Positions 40,070-50,743 of a stretch of 64,000 nt of DNA are shown piece after piece. The translations under genes and the position numbers were made by a program. Source of the DNA: Luteimonas yindakuii. Lineage in GTDB: Bacteria; Pseudomonadota; Gammaproteobacteria; Xanthomonadales; Xanthomonadaceae. A model generated the notes under the pieces. The model searched no databases. It was not told where the DNA came from and saw only the letters and a program-made list of their open reading frames with translations. The DNA lies in contig NZ_CP039383.2 of assembly GCF_004803715.2 (NCBI RefSeq), positions 2,480,001-2,544,000 on the forward strand, written 5' to 3'. How positions within the stretch are numbered: position 1 is the first letter of the stretch; every line of letters begins with the position of its first letter.

Positions 40070-40498
40070 TCACCGCCGGCGCCCATCCTGGTCCGGCTGC
40101 GCTTCCCGCGCCTTCAGCTCCGCGTACAGCGGTTGCGGGATGGCACGCGGGCGGAAACCCGCCGCGTCCAGTGCCGCCACCCGTACCTCTGCGTCCAGCA
40201 ACAACGCGTCACCACGGTGGATCGACTGCGCGATCACCAGGCTCGCGCGCCGGCACCCGGTCAACGCCACCGACACCTGCAGCGCGTCGTCGAGCCGCGC
40301 CGGCGCACGGAAATCGATCCTCATCGCCCGCACCGCGAACACCAGGTCGTGCCGGGTACGCAGCACGTCCTGCCCGTGCCCCAGCGCGCGCATCCATTCG
40401 CTGCGCGCGCGCTCGAGGAACGCGACGTACTGCGCGTGGTAGACCACGCCGCCGGCGTCGGTATCTTCCCAGTAAACACGGACCGGATGGCTGAACAT
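40070..40498 (-). CDS. ybgC: YbgC-type acyl-CoA thioesterase
   Basis: A 142-aa hotdog-fold thioesterase that heads the tol cluster in many proteobacteria. The signature VYWEDTDAGGVVYHAQYV holds the catalytic Asp (DTDAGG). It lies between ruvB and tolQ on the minus strand. It acts on short-chain acyl-CoA or acyl-ACP in other species; the physiological substrate is not fixed. Confidence 0.95.
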   Translation of the reverse strand: MFSHPVRVYWEDTDAGGVVYHAQYVAFLERARSEWMRALGHGQDVLRTRHDLVFAVRAMRIDFRAPARLDDALQVSVALTGCRRASLVIAQSIHRGDALLLDAEVRVAALDAAGFRPRAIPQPLYAELKAREAQPDQDGRRR

Positions 40499-40545
40499 TG
40501 CTTGAAACTACCGTGGCTGCACCGCACGCGGCGTGGAGAGCCGCG

Positions 40546-41595
40546 TCATGGCTCGAAGGGATCGGTGGCCTGCGTCTCGGCAAACAGGTCGGCGCGCGCG
40601 CGTGCCGGCAGGCCGAGGTGGCGGTAGGCCTTCTGGCTGGCCATGCGCCCGCGCGCACTGCGGACCAGATAGCCCTGCTGGATCAGGTACGGCTCGATCA
40701 CGTCTTCCAGCGTGCCGCGCTCTTCCGACAGCGCCGCCGCCAGGGATTCCACGCCGACCGGGCCGCCGTCGAAGTTCTCGATGATCAGCCGCAGCAGGCG
40801 GCGGTCGAGGTCGTCGAAGCCCTCGGGGTCGACTTTCAGCATGTCCATTGCGGCACGCGCGACCTCGCGGTCGATATGCCCGTCCGCGCGCACCTGGGCG
40901 TAGTCGCGCACGCGCCGCAGCAGGCGGTTGGCGATGCGCGGGGTGCCACGCGCACGCCGTGCGATCTCGGCGGCGCCCTCGCCTTCGCAGGCGATGCCGA
41001 GGATGGTCGCCGAGCGCCGCACGATGCGGGTCAATTCCTCGGTGCTGTAGAACTCCAGCCGCTGGACGATGCCGAAACGGTCGCGCAGCGGCGCGGTCAG
41101 CAGGCCGGCGCGGGTGGTGGCGCCGATCAGGGTGAACGGCGGCAGGTCGAGCTTGATCGAACGCGCGGCCGGGCCTTCGCCGATCATGATGTCGATCTGG
41201 AAGTCCTCCATCGCCGGATACAGCACTTCCTCGACCACCGGCGACAGGCGATGGATCTCGTCGACGAACAGCACGTCGTGCGGCTGCAGGTTGGTCAGCA
41301 GCGCGGCGAGGTCACCGGCCTTCTCGATCACCGGCCCCGAGGTCACCCGCAGGTTGACCCCGAGTTCGTTGGCGATGACATGCGACAGCGTGGTCTTGCC
41401 GAGGCCGGGCGGGCCGAAGATCAGCACGTGGTCGAGCGCCTCGCCGCGCCGCTTCGCCGCCTCGATATAGATGCCCAGCTGCTCGCGTACCGGCTGCTGG
41501 CCGAGGTAATCGGCCAGGCGCTGCGGGCGGATGCTGGCGTCGACGGCGTCGTCTTCGCGGGTGGCGCCGGCAGCGATGATGCGGTTGTCGATCAT
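40546..41595 (-). CDS. ruvB: Holliday junction branch migration helicase RuvB
   Basis: RuvB is the hexameric AAA+ motor that drives Holliday-junction branch migration with RuvA. The 349-aa protein carries Walker [24 protein letters not shown] (Walker B), [18 protein letters not shown] (sensor 1 and arginine finger region) and the winged-helix C-terminus. The start is at 41595, where [10 protein letters not shown] begins homology; the longer open frame upstream is spurious. Kup lies between ruvB and ruvA. Confidence 0.97.
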   Translation of the reverse strand: MIDNRIIAAGATREDDAVDASIRPQRLADYLGQQPVREQLGIYIEAAKRRGEALDHVLIFGPPGLGKTTLSHVIANELGVNLRVTSGPVIEKAGDLAALLTNLQPHDVLFVDEIHRLSPVVEEVLYPAMEDFQIDIMIGEGPAARSIKLDLPPFTLIGATTRAGLLTAPLRDRFGIVQRLEFYSTEELTRIVRRSATILGIACEGEGAAEIARRARGTPRIANRLLRRVRDYAQVRADGHIDREVARAAMDMLKVDPEGFDDLDRRLLRLIIENFDGGPVGVESLAAALSEERGTLEDVIEPYLIQQGYLVRSARGRMASQKAYRHLGLPARARADLFAETQATDPFEP

Positions 41596-41659
41596 CGCGC
41601 TATGGTCGCACGGCGCCGACGCGCGCGGCACCCTGCGACGGCCGCACCGCACGCCCGCG

Positions 41660-43573
41660 TCAGATCTCGACGCGGGTGCCCAGTTCGACCAGGCGGTTGC
41701 CCGGGATGCGGAAGAAGCCAGACGCGGGTGCCGCATTGCGATGCATCAGCGCGAACAGCCGCTCGCGCCACAGCATCATCCCGCGCCGCGCCGTGGCGAT
41801 CACGGTTTCCCGGCTGGTGAAGTAGGTGGTTTCCATCGGATCCACGCAGAGGTCCGGGGTGACGTCGCTGCAGCCCATCAGCGCCAGCGGCACGTCGGGG
41901 ATCTCCATGAAGCCGAACCGCACCCGCACGCGATGGAAGCCGTCGCCGATCGTGTCGACCTTCAGCCGGTCGCGCGCATACGGCATGGTCAGCGACTCCA
42001 CCGTCAGGAACACGTTGCGCTCGTGCAGCACCTTGTTGTGCTTGAGGTTGTGCAGCAGCGCCTGCGGCACGATGCCGGGGTCACTGGTGAGGAACACCGC
42101 GGTGCCCGGCACCCGCATCGGCGGCGCCAGCATCAGCCCCGGGATGAAGCTGTCGGGCCGGATGCCCTGGCTGCGCACGTCCTCGTGCAGCAGCTGGCGG
42201 CCGCGGCGCCATGTGCGCAGCAGGGTGAACAGCACCATGCCCAGCACCAGCGGGAACCAGCCGCCCTGCAACACCTTGGCGAGGTTGGCGGTGACGAAGG
42301 CGACATCCATCACCAGGAACAGCACGCATAGCGGCAGCACCCAGCGTTGCCACTGCGGCCACAGCGTGCGCGCGACCACTGCCAGCAGCAGCGTATCGAT
42401 CAGCATCGTCATCGACACCGAGATCCCGTAGGCGGTGGCCAGCGCCGACGACGTGCGGAAGCCCAGCACCAGGGCGATGACGATCACCATCATCATCCAG
42501 TTGATCGCCGGGATGTAGATCTGCCCGATGGTCTCGCTGGAGGTGTGGCGCACCTTCATCCGCGGGATGTAGCCCAGCTGCATGGCCTGGCGGGCGATCG
42601 AGAACCCGCCGGTGATGACCGCCTGCGAGGCGATCACCGTGGCGGCGGTGGCCAGCACGATCATCGGGATCCGCCCCCATTCCGGCACGCCGAAGTAGAA
42701 GGGATTGCGCACCGCCAGTGGATTCTCCAGCACCAGCGCGCCCTGGCCCAGGTAGTTGATCATCAGCGTCGGCAGCACGAACCAGTACCAGGCCAGGCGG
42801 ATCGGCCGCGGGCCGAAGTGGCCCATGTCGGTATAGATGGCCTCGCCACCGGTCACGGCGAGGATCACCGCACCGAGGATGAACACCCCGCCGAAACTGT
42901 GGTCGGCGAAGAACCGCGCCGCCCACAGCGGGTTGAGCGCATGCAGCACCTCCGGTTCGTGGGCGATGTTGCCCACGCCCATGACCGCCAGCACCACGAA
43001 CCACACCACCATCACCGGCCCGAACACCCGCCCGACCTTCGCGGTGCCGTAGCGCTGGGTGGCAAACAGGGTGACCAGCACCACCAGCGCGATCGGCACG
43101 ATCCAGTCGTGCAGCTGCGGCGCGACGATCCCCAGGCCTTCCACGGCCGACAGCACCGAGATCGCCGGGGTGATCACGCCGTCGCCGAAGAACAGCGACG
43201 CGCCGAGGATGCCCAGCAGGCCCAGCACATAGGCCGACTTCGACCCGGCGGGCAGGCGGCGCTGGGCCAGCGCCATCAGAGCCATGATGCCGCCCTCGCC
43301 GTCGTTGTCGGCACGCATGATGATGGTCACGTACTTCAGCGTGACCACCAGCATCAGCGACCAGAAGATCATCGACAGCACGCCGAGCACGGTGTCGTGG
43401 TCGGCGACCAGGCCGTAATGCGGCGAGAAGGCCTCGCGGATGGTGTACAGCGGGCTGGTGCCGATGTCGCCGAAGACGACACCGATCGCGCCCATCACCA
43501 GCATGGCGAGGCCGGCCTTGCCGTGCTGGACATCGTGGCGGGGGTGGGCGCCCGCAGGAGTGGAACGTGTCAT
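41660..43573 (-). CDS. kup: KUP-family potassium transporter
   Basis: The 637-aa protein is a K+/H+ symporter of the KUP family. After a short cytosolic start come 12 membrane helices with the hallmark [19 protein letters not shown] and the [20 protein letters not shown] segment. A C-terminal soluble domain of about 150 residues follows. The start is at 43573. It sits between ruvA and ruvB on the same strand, 28 bp after ruvA. Confidence 0.96.
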   Translation of the reverse strand: MTRSTPAGAHPRHDVQHGKAGLAMLVMGAIGVVFGDIGTSPLYTIREAFSPHYGLVADHDTVLGVLSMIFWSLMLVVTLKYVTIIMRADNDGEGGIMALMALAQRRLPAGSKSAYVLGLLGILGASLFFGDGVITPAISVLSAVEGLGIVAPQLHDWIVPIALVVLVTLFATQRYGTAKVGRVFGPVMVVWFVVLAVMGVGNIAHEPEVLHALNPLWAARFFADHSFGGVFILGAVILAVTGGEAIYTDMGHFGPRPIRLAWYWFVLPTLMINYLGQGALVLENPLAVRNPFYFGVPEWGRIPMIVLATAATVIASQAVITGGFSIARQAMQLGYIPRMKVRHTSSETIGQIYIPAINWMMMVIVIALVLGFRTSSALATAYGISVSMTMLIDTLLLAVVARTLWPQWQRWVLPLCVLFLVMDVAFVTANLAKVLQGGWFPLVLGMVLFTLLRTWRRGRQLLHEDVRSQGIRPDSFIPGLMLAPPMRVPGTAVFLTSDPGIVPQALLHNLKHNKVLHERNVFLTVESLTMPYARDRLKVDTIGDGFHRVRVRFGFMEIPDVPLALMGCSDVTPDLCVDPMETTYFTSRETVIATARRGMMLWRERLFALMHRNAAPASGFFRIPGNRLVELGTRVEI

Positions 43574-43601
43574 TTCCGGACGGGCGCCGTGGACGGGGTG
43601 G

Positions 43602-44192
43602 TCAGCGAAGCGCGGACTGTAGCGCCTTCCGGATGATGATTTCCGCGGTGTCGCCTTCACCTGCCGCGGCGCGCGCCATCCGTTGCGCTTCGGCCGGTTT
43701 GTAGCCGAGCTGCTGCAGCGCCACCGTGGCTTCCGACAGCGGATCGGCAGGCACCGGGCCGCTGCTGGACACCGCCGCGCCGACCGCCAGATCCGCGGCG
43801 CGGTCGCGCAGTTCGACCACCATCCGCTCGGCGGTCTTCTTGCCGATGCCGGGAATGCGGGTCAGCGCGGTGATGTCGCCGGTCTGCACCAGCCGGGCGA
43901 ACTCGCCCACGCTCGCGCCCGACAGCACCGCCAGCGCGATCTTCGCGCCGATGCCGCTGACCTTCTGCACGTCGCGGAAGAGCCGGCGCTCGGGCTCGGT
44001 GAGGAAGCCGTACAGCGAAACGCTGTCTTCCTTCTGCGCGTAGTGGGTGAACAGCACCACCTCGCGGCCGACCTCGGGCAGGTCGTAGAAGGTGCTCATC
44101 GGCGCTTCCAGTTCATAACCGACGCCGTGGACGTCGACCACCAGCCATGGCGGCTGCTTGTGCGCGAGGATGCCTTTCAGGCGACCGATCAT
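43602..44192 (-). CDS. ruvA: Holliday junction binding protein RuvA
   Basis: RuvA binds four-way junctions as a tetramer and recruits RuvB. The 196-aa product shows [20 protein letters not shown] at the start, two helix-hairpin-helix motifs ([15 protein letters not shown] and [18 protein letters not shown]) and the small C-terminal domain that contacts RuvB. The start is the ATG at 44192. ruvC lies 116 bp upstream. Confidence 0.97.
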   Translation of the reverse strand: MIGRLKGILAHKQPPWLVVDVHGVGYELEAPMSTFYDLPEVGREVVLFTHYAQKEDSVSLYGFLTEPERRLFRDVQKVSGIGAKIALAVLSGASVGEFARLVQTGDITALTRIPGIGKKTAERMVVELRDRAADLAVGAAVSSSGPVPADPLSEATVALQQLGYKPAEAQRMARAAAGEGDTAEIIIRKALQSALR

Positions 44193-44308
44193 GGGAACTC
44201 CTGTGGTGCGTGACGGGGCGCTGCGGGCGTGGCGTGGGTGCGCCCCAAACCGGTCGCGATCCCCGGCCATCGGCAACCGCGCGGAGCAGTCATCGGTGAT
44301 GACCGGCC

Positions 44309-44827
44309 TCACCGGCTCCAGGCGGTGCGCGTGCCGACGCCAAGCCGCGCGGCGCTGGCGCGCACATGGGCGTGGGTGATCGCGGCGGCCAGCGCATCGG
44401 CGGCGTCGGACTGCAGCTTGCCCTGCAGGTTGAGCAGGATACCCACCATGTGCTGCACCTGGGCCTTTTCCGCCTTGCCGCGGCCGACCACCGCCAGCTT
44501 GATCTCGGTGGCGGCGTACTCGTGCACCGGCAGGTCGCGCAGCACCACCGCGCAGATCGCCGCACCGCGCGCGTGGCCGAGCTTGAGCGCGGAGTCCGCA
44601 TTGCGCGACATGAACACCTGTTCGATCGCGACCTCGTCGGGACGCCAGGTGTCGATCACCTCGCCCAGCTGGTCGAGCAGCCGCCGCAACCGCGCGGAGA
44701 AGTCACCCTCGCCCAGCAGCTGCAGCGGCGCGTGGTGGACATGGCGCAGGCGCCCGTCGGGCGCGATGTCGACGATGCCGACGCCGGTGCGCTGCGAGCC
44801 CGGGTCGATGCCGAGGATGCGGGTCAT
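44309..44827 (-). CDS. ruvC: Holliday junction resolvase RuvC
   Basis: RuvC is the dimeric endonuclease that cuts Holliday junctions. The 172-aa protein begins [20 protein letters not shown], giving the catalytic Asp; the remaining acidic residues lie in VAIEQVF and [14 protein letters not shown]. The start is at 44827 although the frame is open for another 19 codons upstream. Confidence 0.97.
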   Translation of the reverse strand: MTRILGIDPGSQRTGVGIVDIAPDGRLRHVHHAPLQLLGEGDFSARLRRLLDQLGEVIDTWRPDEVAIEQVFMSRNADSALKLGHARGAAICAVVLRDLPVHEYAATEIKLAVVGRGKAEKAQVQHMVGILLNLQGKLQSDAADALAAAITHAHVRASAARLGVGTRTAWSR

Positions 44828-44944
44828 GCGGGCGGCGGGATCAGCCATGCGCTGCGCAACGGCCGTGGGTCGCACGCCGTGCATGGCACGCCACGGATAA
44901 CGACCTGGCAGCGGCCGGGCACGCCAGGGCGCCGCAGCCGCGCA

Positions 44945-45676
44945 TCAGGCCTGGTCCAGCGACGCCTGGTCGACGTTGGAGTAGACGTCCTGCACGTCGT
45001 CGATGTCCTCGAGCATGTCGAGCAGCTTGCGCACCTGCGGCGCAGTGTCGGCATCGGCGGCGACATCGGTGTCGGCGCGGAAGGTGAGCTCCGCATGCGC
45101 CGGGGCGATGCCGGCGGCGGTCATCGCGTCGCGCACGGCGAGGAATCCCTCGGGCGAGGTGATCACCTCGATCGCGCCGTCCTCCGGATACAGCACCACG
45201 TCGTCGGCGCCGGCCTCGATCGCCGCTTCCGTCACCCGGTCCTCGTCGGCACCGGCGGCGTAGCTCAGCACACCGAGGCGTTTGAACATGAAGGACACCG
45301 AGCCTTCCGTGCCCATGTTGCCGCCGCACTTGGAGAACGCGTGGCGGACATCGGCCACGGTGCGCACGCGGTTGTCGGTCAGGCAGTCGACGATCACCGC
45401 GATGCCGCCGGGCGCGTAGCCCTCGTAGCGCACTTCCTCGTATTCGACACCCTCGAGCTCGCCGGTGGCCTTCCTGATCGCGCGCTCGACCACGTCCTTC
45501 GACATGTTCTGCGCCATGCCCTTGTCGATGGCGGCACGCAGGCGCGGATTGTTGGCCGGGTCGCCGCCACCGGCGCGCGCGGCCACGCCGATCTCGCGGA
45601 TGATCTTGGTGAAGATCTTGCCGCGCTTGGCGTCGGTGGCGTTCTTGCGCGCCTCGATCGAAGGTCCACGACCCAT
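44945..45676 (-). CDS. yebC: YebC/PmpR-family regulatory protein
   Basis: The 243-aa product is a YebC-family protein (start similar to [20 protein letters not shown]; central [35 protein letters not shown]). YebC proteins act as transcriptional regulators or relieve ribosome stalling at proline runs. It lies directly upstream of ruvC in the transcription direction, the usual gene order. Confidence 0.96.
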   Translation of the reverse strand: MGRGPSIEARKNATDAKRGKIFTKIIREIGVAARAGGGDPANNPRLRAAIDKGMAQNMSKDVVERAIRKATGELEGVEYEEVRYEGYAPGGIAVIVDCLTDNRVRTVADVRHAFSKCGGNMGTEGSVSFMFKRLGVLSYAAGADEDRVTEAAIEAGADDVVLYPEDGAIEVITSPEGFLAVRDAMTAAGIAPAHAELTFRADTDVAADADTAPQVRKLLDMLEDIDDVQDVYSNVDQASLDQA

Positions 45677-45709
45677 CGGAATGCCCGTTGTGTTGAACGA
45701 GCCGCGATT

Positions 45710-46357
45710 TTACACCGCGCCGGACGCTGCTCCCGCGTGGTCGAACGCGCCCTCGCGCAGGAAGCGGACGGCCTGCGCCACGGCATCCCCGCTGAACATC
45801 AGGCCGGTGTGGCTGGCCGGCAGCAGCAGATGGTCGGCCAGGCCCGGCGCCTGCGTCTCGCGCACCGCCACGGTGCCGTCATGCGGCTCGTCGAAACGCG
45901 CCACCAGCCCGCCAAGGCCGCGCGGCCGGGTGCCGGCGATCATGCCGACCTCGACCTGCGCCGGCCATTGCACGCAGCCCTGTTCGAGCAACGGGCCCGA
46001 GCGGCCCAGGTACGCGGCGGTCAGCGCGCGCGAGCGCAGGGTGCGCGCGGCATCGCTGCCGCACAGGGGACTGCCGATGCAGACGACCCGCCCGGCCGCA
46101 GGCGCGTCGCGACGGCGCAATGCCTCCAGCGCGATCACCCCGCCGAGGCTGTGGCCGACCAGATGCGCGGGACCGTCCTGCAGGACTTCGCGCAGTTCGT
46201 CGACCACGCGCGTGGCACCGTCGCGGATGCTGCGGTATCCCAGCGTGCCGGCATCGAAGCCCCGTGCGCGCAGCTGCGCGGCGAACCATGCCATCGACAC
46301 CGCCGGCATCCACAGGCCGGGCAGCACGATGACGCGCTGGCCCGCTGGCTCAGGCAT
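45710..46357 (-). CDS. alpha/beta hydrolase
   Basis: A 215-aa alpha/beta-hydrolase-fold protein. The nucleophile elbow is GHSLGG (AHLVGHSLGGVIAL), and a His near the end (LPASHTGLMFSG) and an Asp (FDEPHDGTVAV) can complete the triad. It looks like the PGAP1/lipase-like esterases. The substrate is unknown. Its ATG overlaps the end of the GNAT gene by 8 nt, so the two are probably cotranscribed. Confidence 0.85.
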   Translation of the reverse strand: MPEPAGQRVIVLPGLWMPAVSMAWFAAQLRARGFDAGTLGYRSIRDGATRVVDELREVLQDGPAHLVGHSLGGVIALEALRRRDAPAAGRVVCIGSPLCGSDAARTLRSRALTAAYLGRSGPLLEQGCVQWPAQVEVGMIAGTRPRGLGGLVARFDEPHDGTVAVRETQAPGLADHLLLPASHTGLMFSGDAVAQAVRFLREGAFDHAGAASGAV

Positions 46358-46886
46358 CGGCCGGGCCCGGGTCGGCGGGACGCCTGAGGATGTATTCGAG
46401 ATCGCGCACGCGCCCCACCGGGAATACGTATTCGCCGGCGCGGGCGAAGCCGTAGCGCGCATAGAAACGCTGCGCGCCGAGATTTTCGGACCACGCGCCG
46501 ACCCACAGGGTGCGCGGGCCGCTGCGCAGCAGCCACGCCATCGCCACGTCCATCATCCGCGCGCCGTGGCCGCCGCGCTGCCGGCCCTGCACCAGATACA
46601 GGCGCTTGATCTCGCCGTCGCCCGGCGCCACGTCCGCGTGCGGCAGGCCGCAGGGGCCGGCGGCGACATGGCCGACCGCTTCGCCATCGTCCTCCAGCAG
46701 CCACACCGCGTAATCGGCATGCGCCAGGATCGTGCGCTGGCGCCCGACCGCATAGGCCTCGGCCAGGAACGCGTCGAGATCCTCGCGCGGGTACAGATGG
46801 CCGAAGCTTTCGGTGAAGGTGCGCGCCGCCAGCGTCGACAGCACCTGCGCGTCATCGACGGTGGCGCGGCGCAGCGTCGGGCTCAT
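46350..46886 (-). CDS. GNAT-family N-acetyltransferase
   Basis: The 178-aa product has the GNAT layout: an N-terminal strand-helix (LRRATVDDAQVLSTLAART), the acetyl-CoA loop as IKRLYLVQGRQRGGHGARMM, and NLGAQRFYARYGFARAGEYVF at the end. The substrate is not predictable. It lies between aspS (20 bp away) and the hydrolase (8-nt overlap). Confidence 0.88.
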   Translation of the reverse strand: MSPTLRRATVDDAQVLSTLAARTFTESFGHLYPREDLDAFLAEAYAVGRQRTILAHADYAVWLLEDDGEAVGHVAAGPCGLPHADVAPGDGEIKRLYLVQGRQRGGHGARMMDVAMAWLLRSGPRTLWVGAWSENLGAQRFYARYGFARAGEYVFPVGRVRDLEYILRRPADPGPADA

Positions 46887-46906
46887 GCGGGGGGCACCCG
46901 GCGGCC

Positions 46907-48667
46907 TCAGCCTTTCGGCCGTACCGCCACGTGGACCTCGGCCAGCTGCGCCTCGGCGATCGGCGACGGTGCGCCGGTCATCAGGCACTGCGCGCCGGTG
47001 GTCTTGGGGAAGGCGATGACGTCGCGGATCGATTCGGTCCCCGCCATCAGCGCGGCGATGCGGTCGATGCCGAAGGCGATACCACCATGCGGCGGCGCGC
47101 CGTACTTCAGCGCGTCGAGCAGGAAGCCGAACTTCGCCTGCGCCTCCTCCGCATCGATGCCGAGCAGTTCGAACACCGCGCTCTGCATCTCGGGGCGGTG
47201 GATGCGGATCGAACCACCGCCGATCTCGTTGCCGTTCAACACCATGTCGTAGCCACGCGAGACCGCCGTCTTCGCATTCGCGCGCAGGTCGTCGATGTCG
47301 TCGACCGCCGGTGCGGTGAACGGATGATGCAGGGCCACGTAGCGCTGCGCCTCGTCGTCGAACTCGAACATCGGGAAGTCGGTGACCCACAGCGGCTTCC
47401 AGGCGTCCTCGACGAGGCCGAAATCCTTGCCGGCCTTGAGTCGCAGCGCGCCCATGAAGTCGGACACGCGGTTGTAGCCACCGGCACCGAAGAACACGAC
47501 GTCGCCGTTGCCCGCGCCCACGTGCGCGACCAGCGCGGCGAATGCGGCGTCGTCGAAGAACTTCCGGATCGGCGACGAGACTTCGCCGGCCGCGTCGATC
47601 TTGATGTAGGCCAGGCCCCTGGCGCCGAACTTGGCCGCATGCGCGGCGTACTCGTCGATCTGCTTGCGCGACAGCGTGGCGCCGCCCGGGACGCGCAGCG
47701 CGGCAACGCGGCCGTCGGGATCGTTGGCGGCATCGGCGAACACCGCGAAGCCGCTGTCCCTGACGAGATCGGCGACGTCCACCAGTTCCAGCGCGATGCG
47801 CAGGTCCGGCTTGTCGGAGCCGTAGCGGCGCATCGCTTCGGCCCAGGTCATGCGCGGGAACGGCGCGGCCAGGTCGACGTCGATGACCTCCTTGAACACC
47901 GTGCGCATCATGCCTTCGACGGCGTCCTGCACGTCGGGCTCGCGCACCCAGGCGAACTCCATGTCGAGCTGGGTGAACTCCAGCTGGCGGTCGGCGCGCA
48001 GCGCCTCGTCGCGGAAGCAGCGCGCGATCTGGTAGTAACGATCGAAGCCCGCGACCATCAGGATCTGCTTGAACAGCTGCGGGCTCTGCGGCAGCGCGTA
48101 GAACTCGCCGGCATGCATGCGCGCCGGTACCAGGAAATCGCGCGCGCCTTCCGGCGTGGCCTTGGTCAGGATCGGGGTCTCGATGTCCTGGAAGCCGCGC
48201 GCATCGAGCCAGCGCCGCAGGGCCTGCACCAGGCGGATGCGGGTGCGCTGCATGCGCTGCATCTCCGGGCGGCGCAGGTCCAGATAGCGGTAGCGCAGGC
48301 GGGTTTCCTCGCCCGGGTTCTCGTGGGCATGGAACGGCAGCGGCGCGGCCTTGTTGACCACCTCGATCGCGGTCGCGACCACTTCGACCTGGCCGGTGGC
48401 GATCTTCGTGTTCGGGTTGTGGCGCTGGCGCACCGTGCCGGTAATGCGCAGGCAGTCCTCGTAACCGATGGTCTCGGCGATCGCGACGACATCCGCGTTG
48501 CCTTCCGCCTCGCCCGGCTCGGCGACGATCTGCACGATGCCTTCGTGGTCGCGCAGGTCGATGAAGCAGACGCCGCCGAGGTTGCGGGCGACGTCGGCCC
48601 AGCCGCACAGGGTCACGGTCTGGCCGATCATTGCCTCGTCGATCAGGCCGCAGTAGTGGGTACGCAT
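46907..48667 (-). CDS. aspS: aspartate-tRNA ligase
   Basis: AspRS attaches aspartate to tRNA-Asp. The 586-aa protein is of bacterial length: an N-terminal OB anticodon domain ([20 protein letters not shown]), class II motif 1-3 segments ([47 protein letters not shown]) and the bacterial GAD insertion. Discriminating and non-discriminating forms are not separable by eye. It is the first gene of this minus-strand run. Confidence 0.97.
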   Translation of the reverse strand: MRTHYCGLIDEAMIGQTVTLCGWADVARNLGGVCFIDLRDHEGIVQIVAEPGEAEGNADVVAIAETIGYEDCLRITGTVRQRHNPNTKIATGQVEVVATAIEVVNKAAPLPFHAHENPGEETRLRYRYLDLRRPEMQRMQRTRIRLVQALRRWLDARGFQDIETPILTKATPEGARDFLVPARMHAGEFYALPQSPQLFKQILMVAGFDRYYQIARCFRDEALRADRQLEFTQLDMEFAWVREPDVQDAVEGMMRTVFKEVIDVDLAAPFPRMTWAEAMRRYGSDKPDLRIALELVDVADLVRDSGFAVFADAANDPDGRVAALRVPGGATLSRKQIDEYAAHAAKFGARGLAYIKIDAAGEVSSPIRKFFDDAAFAALVAHVGAGNGDVVFFGAGGYNRVSDFMGALRLKAGKDFGLVEDAWKPLWVTDFPMFEFDDEAQRYVALHHPFTAPAVDDIDDLRANAKTAVSRGYDMVLNGNEIGGGSIRIHRPEMQSAVFELLGIDAEEAQAKFGFLLDALKYGAPPHGGIAFGIDRIAALMAGTESIRDVIAFPKTTGAQCLMTGAPSPIAEAQLAEVHVAVRPKG

Positions 48668-48772
48668 GGAAGCTCCGGGGGAATTCGACCCGGCGCCGCC
48701 GGGGAACCGGCTATTTTGCGGGGGCGCCCGCGGGGCGGCAAATGCGGGCCATCAGGCGGGCCGCCGCAGGTT

Positions 48773-49090
48773 TCAGGTCGCGGATGCCGCCGGCGCCGGA
48801 TCCGCCTTCGCGGCGGGCTTCGCGTCCGCCGCGGGCTTGGCCTCGGTGCTGGATTCGGAAGGCTTGGCGGAATCGCCACCGTCAGCGAGGTTGCGCTTCC
48901 TGTCACCGTCCTTCTTGAAATCGGTCTCGTACCAGCCACCGCCGGCGAGCCGGAACGACGGCGCGGTGACCTGCCGACCGAGGGCGGCCACGCCGCAGGC
49001 GGGGCACTCGGTCGGATCGGGGTCGGAAAGCTTCTGCAGGCGGTCGAAGGAATGACCGCAGTCGGCGCAGCGGAAAGCGTAGATCGGCAT
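48773..49090 (-). CDS. FmdB-type zinc ribbon protein
   Basis: The 105-aa product starts MPIYAFRCADCGHSFDRLQK and has a second Cys pair in ECPACG, the FmdB/CxxC zinc ribbon. The C-terminal half is an Ala/Lys/Pro-rich low-complexity tail. The family may regulate other genes, but the role is not established. The start was set at 49090 by homology. It precedes aspS on the same strand. Confidence 0.88.
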   Translation of the reverse strand: MPIYAFRCADCGHSFDRLQKLSDPDPTECPACGVAALGRQVTAPSFRLAGGGWYETDFKKDGDRKRNLADGGDSAKPSESSTEAKPAADAKPAAKADPAPAASAT

Positions 49091-49201
49091 GGCGTGATCG
49101 CTGAACGACAACGGGGAGCCGGCATTGTGGGGGCGGACCGCGCGCTTTCAAGTCCACGGCCTGCGGTCTAGGCTGGGCATCCGATCGTTGGAGACCCGCC
49201 C

Positions 49202-49915
49202 ATGGCACAGCCGCCGAACTTCCGCACCGTCGTCGCCGCCCTGCTGATCGCGCTGGGGTTGCTGGGCGCGGGCTGGTTCGCGTCGCACGGCATGACCGGG
49301 CTGCGCACGGCCGACCGCTTCGTGACGGTGAAGGGGCTGGCCGAACGCACCGTCGATGCCGACCTCGTGGTCTGGCCGCTGTCGCAGACCGTGGGCGGCG
49401 ATGACCTCGCCGCGGTGCAATCGCAACTCGACGCCAACACTGCGACCATCCGCGCGTTCCTGTCCGGCGCCGGGTTCCCCGACGACGAGGTGGTGGTGTC
49501 GCCGCCACGGCTGGAGGATCGCTGGGCCTATTCCTGGGGCGAGAGCCGTCCGCCGGAGCGCTACCGCTACTCCAACACGGTGACGCTGCGCACCGGTCGC
49601 GTCGCCGAAGCGATGGAAGCACTGCGTCGCAGCGGGCAGATGGTCGCCGGCGGGGTGATGCTCAATACCGACGAGGGCGGCGGGCCGCAGTTCGAGTTCA
49701 CCCGCCTGAACGACATCAAGCCCGAACTGATCGCCGAGGCCACCGCGAATGCACGCGCCTCCGCCGAGCAGTTCGCCAACGATTCCGGCGCACGCATCGG
49801 CGGCATCCGCAGCGCCAACCAGGGCGTGATCTCGATCAGCGACCGCGACCGCGGCAGCCCGCACGTCAAGACCGTGCGCGTGGTGTCGACGGTGGAGTAT
49901 TTCCTGAAGGATTGA
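49202..49915 (+). CDS. SIMPL (DUF541) domain protein
   Basis: The 237-aa protein has an N-terminal membrane anchor or signal segment (residues 8-28) and a SIMPL domain: FVTVKGLAERTVDADLVVWPL at the start and RVVSTVEYFL at the end. SIMPL/DUF541 proteins are periplasmic or membrane associated and often stress related. It is alone, divergent from the FmdB gene, and followed by an 828-bp repeat-rich stretch. Confidence 0.88.
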   Translation: MAQPPNFRTVVAALLIALGLLGAGWFASHGMTGLRTADRFVTVKGLAERTVDADLVVWPLSQTVGGDDLAAVQSQLDANTATIRAFLSGAGFPDDEVVVSPPRLEDRWAYSWGESRPPERYRYSNTVTLRTGRVAEAMEALRRSGQMVAGGVMLNTDEGGGPQFEFTRLNDIKPELIAEATANARASAEQFANDSGARIGGIRSANQGVISISDRDRGSPHVKTVRVVSTVEYFLKD

Positions 49916-50000
49916 GGTGGCTCACCGACAGCGCACGAGCCCGTACCAGCCGTTAGGGACAATGCGCGCCTACGCGGCAAAGGACCAGTGCGGTGGGGCC

Positions 50001-50038
50001 GATGCGGTATTGCAGGGCGGGACTCGCCGTGAATCCGT
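50001..50038 (+). repeat. palindromic element family B, partial copy
   Basis: This stretch (GATGCGGTATTGCAGGGCGG, then GACTCGCCGTGAATCCGT) matches the left arm of the family-B element at 61788 with few changes. The palindromic centre and the right arm are missing or too diverged to recognise. Confidence 0.6.
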
Positions 50039-50114
50039 TTCTGAGGACAGTCCCACCCTTCCCGGCCGTCGAGTCCCGTTGAATGGTCAAGGGACGCTCG
50101 CTGGAATCCGGGAC

Positions 50115-50230
50115 CGCCCACCGCGGCCACAGGGGGATGCCCAGCCGGATATCTCCGCGTCCTGCTACCAAATCCGGCCGCCGGCCATCCATGGCCGGCT
50201 CTGGACATCCCCCTGTGGCCGCGGCGGGCT
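50115..50230 (-). repeat. palindromic intergenic element, family A, copy 2
   Basis: This 116-bp copy is inverted relative to copy 1. Its arms are GCCCACCGCGGCCACAGGGG at the left and CCCCTGTGGCCGCGGCGGGC at the right, and the inner palindrome CCGGCCATCCATGGCCGG lies at 50181-50198. It shares the internal block ATATCTCCGCGTCCTGCTAC with copy 1. Confidence 0.82.
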
Positions 50231-50290
50231 CTGACCGGTTGTCGCGTCTGGGAGGACAACAGCGCGCAACAGACGACTGTGGCTCCGGAA

Positions 50291-50316
50291 CCCCTCTCCT
50301 GCGTGCGGGAGAAGGG
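50291..50316. repeat. short imperfect palindrome
   Basis: CCCCTCTCC and GGAGAAGGG flank a short TGCGTGCG centre. This CCCTCTCC/GGGAGAGGG-like palindrome recurs between genes of xanthomonads; its role here is unknown. A related stem lies at 1121-1141. Confidence 0.55.
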
Positions 50317-50378
50317 TTGTTGCAGCGACTTCAGCGGCCCATTTTCCGCTCTACGTGCCGAAGCCAACGCATGTCCGA

Positions 50379-50498
50379 GCCCGTCGCGTGCACCGGGGGG
50401 GTGTGGTCCCAGCCGGCCATGGATGGCCGGCGGCCGGCCGTGGTAGCTGGACGCGGACTTCGACCGGGGGAGCACACCCCCCGGTGCGCGCGGCGGGC
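50379..50498 (+). repeat. palindromic intergenic element, family A, copy 3
   Basis: This 120-bp copy has the same inner palindrome CCGGCCATGGATGGCCGG (50413-50430), but the arms are changed on both sides together: GTGCACCGGGGGGTGTG at the left and CACACCCCCCGGTGCGCG at the right. Outer ends GCCCGTCGCG and CGGCGGGC are kept. The double change keeps pairing. Confidence 0.78.
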
Positions 50499-50743
50499 AG
50501 CGCGCAACGCACCGGAGCGAACTCGCCGTCAGCTGGTCAGCGACTGGATGCAGAGATCGACGCGTGAGCACAGCACGAGCAGGACCTGATCGCTCCAGTC
50601 CCGACCCCAAGCGAATCGGAGCAGCGGGAGAACGCAGGCGTGTTTGTCACGAGAGCGCTATGACCAGCGCCTTCTGCGCCACACAACGTAAACGCCCTGC
50701 AAAGTAGTCGCGCCACGTCTCGACGACCGGGTTCGAGTCGCGC

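Larger units (their letters stand above)
49916..50743. other. 828-bp intergenic stretch rich in palindromic elements
   Basis: No gene is supported. The stretch holds a partial family-B element (50001-50038), two family-A elements (50115-50230 and 50379-50498) and a separate imperfect palindrome at 50291-50316. Short reading frames through the elements repeat the same peptide pattern (MDGRRP...VAGRG), which mirrors the repeat and not a gene. Base composition is slightly lower in GC near the right end. Confidence 0.65.

Noticed and set aside
49953..50589. Short frames starting MDGRRP on both strands in the gap after the SIMPL gene
   Set aside because: The same peptide pattern appears wherever the family A element occurs, including at 6050, so it reflects the DNA repeat and not a protein gene.
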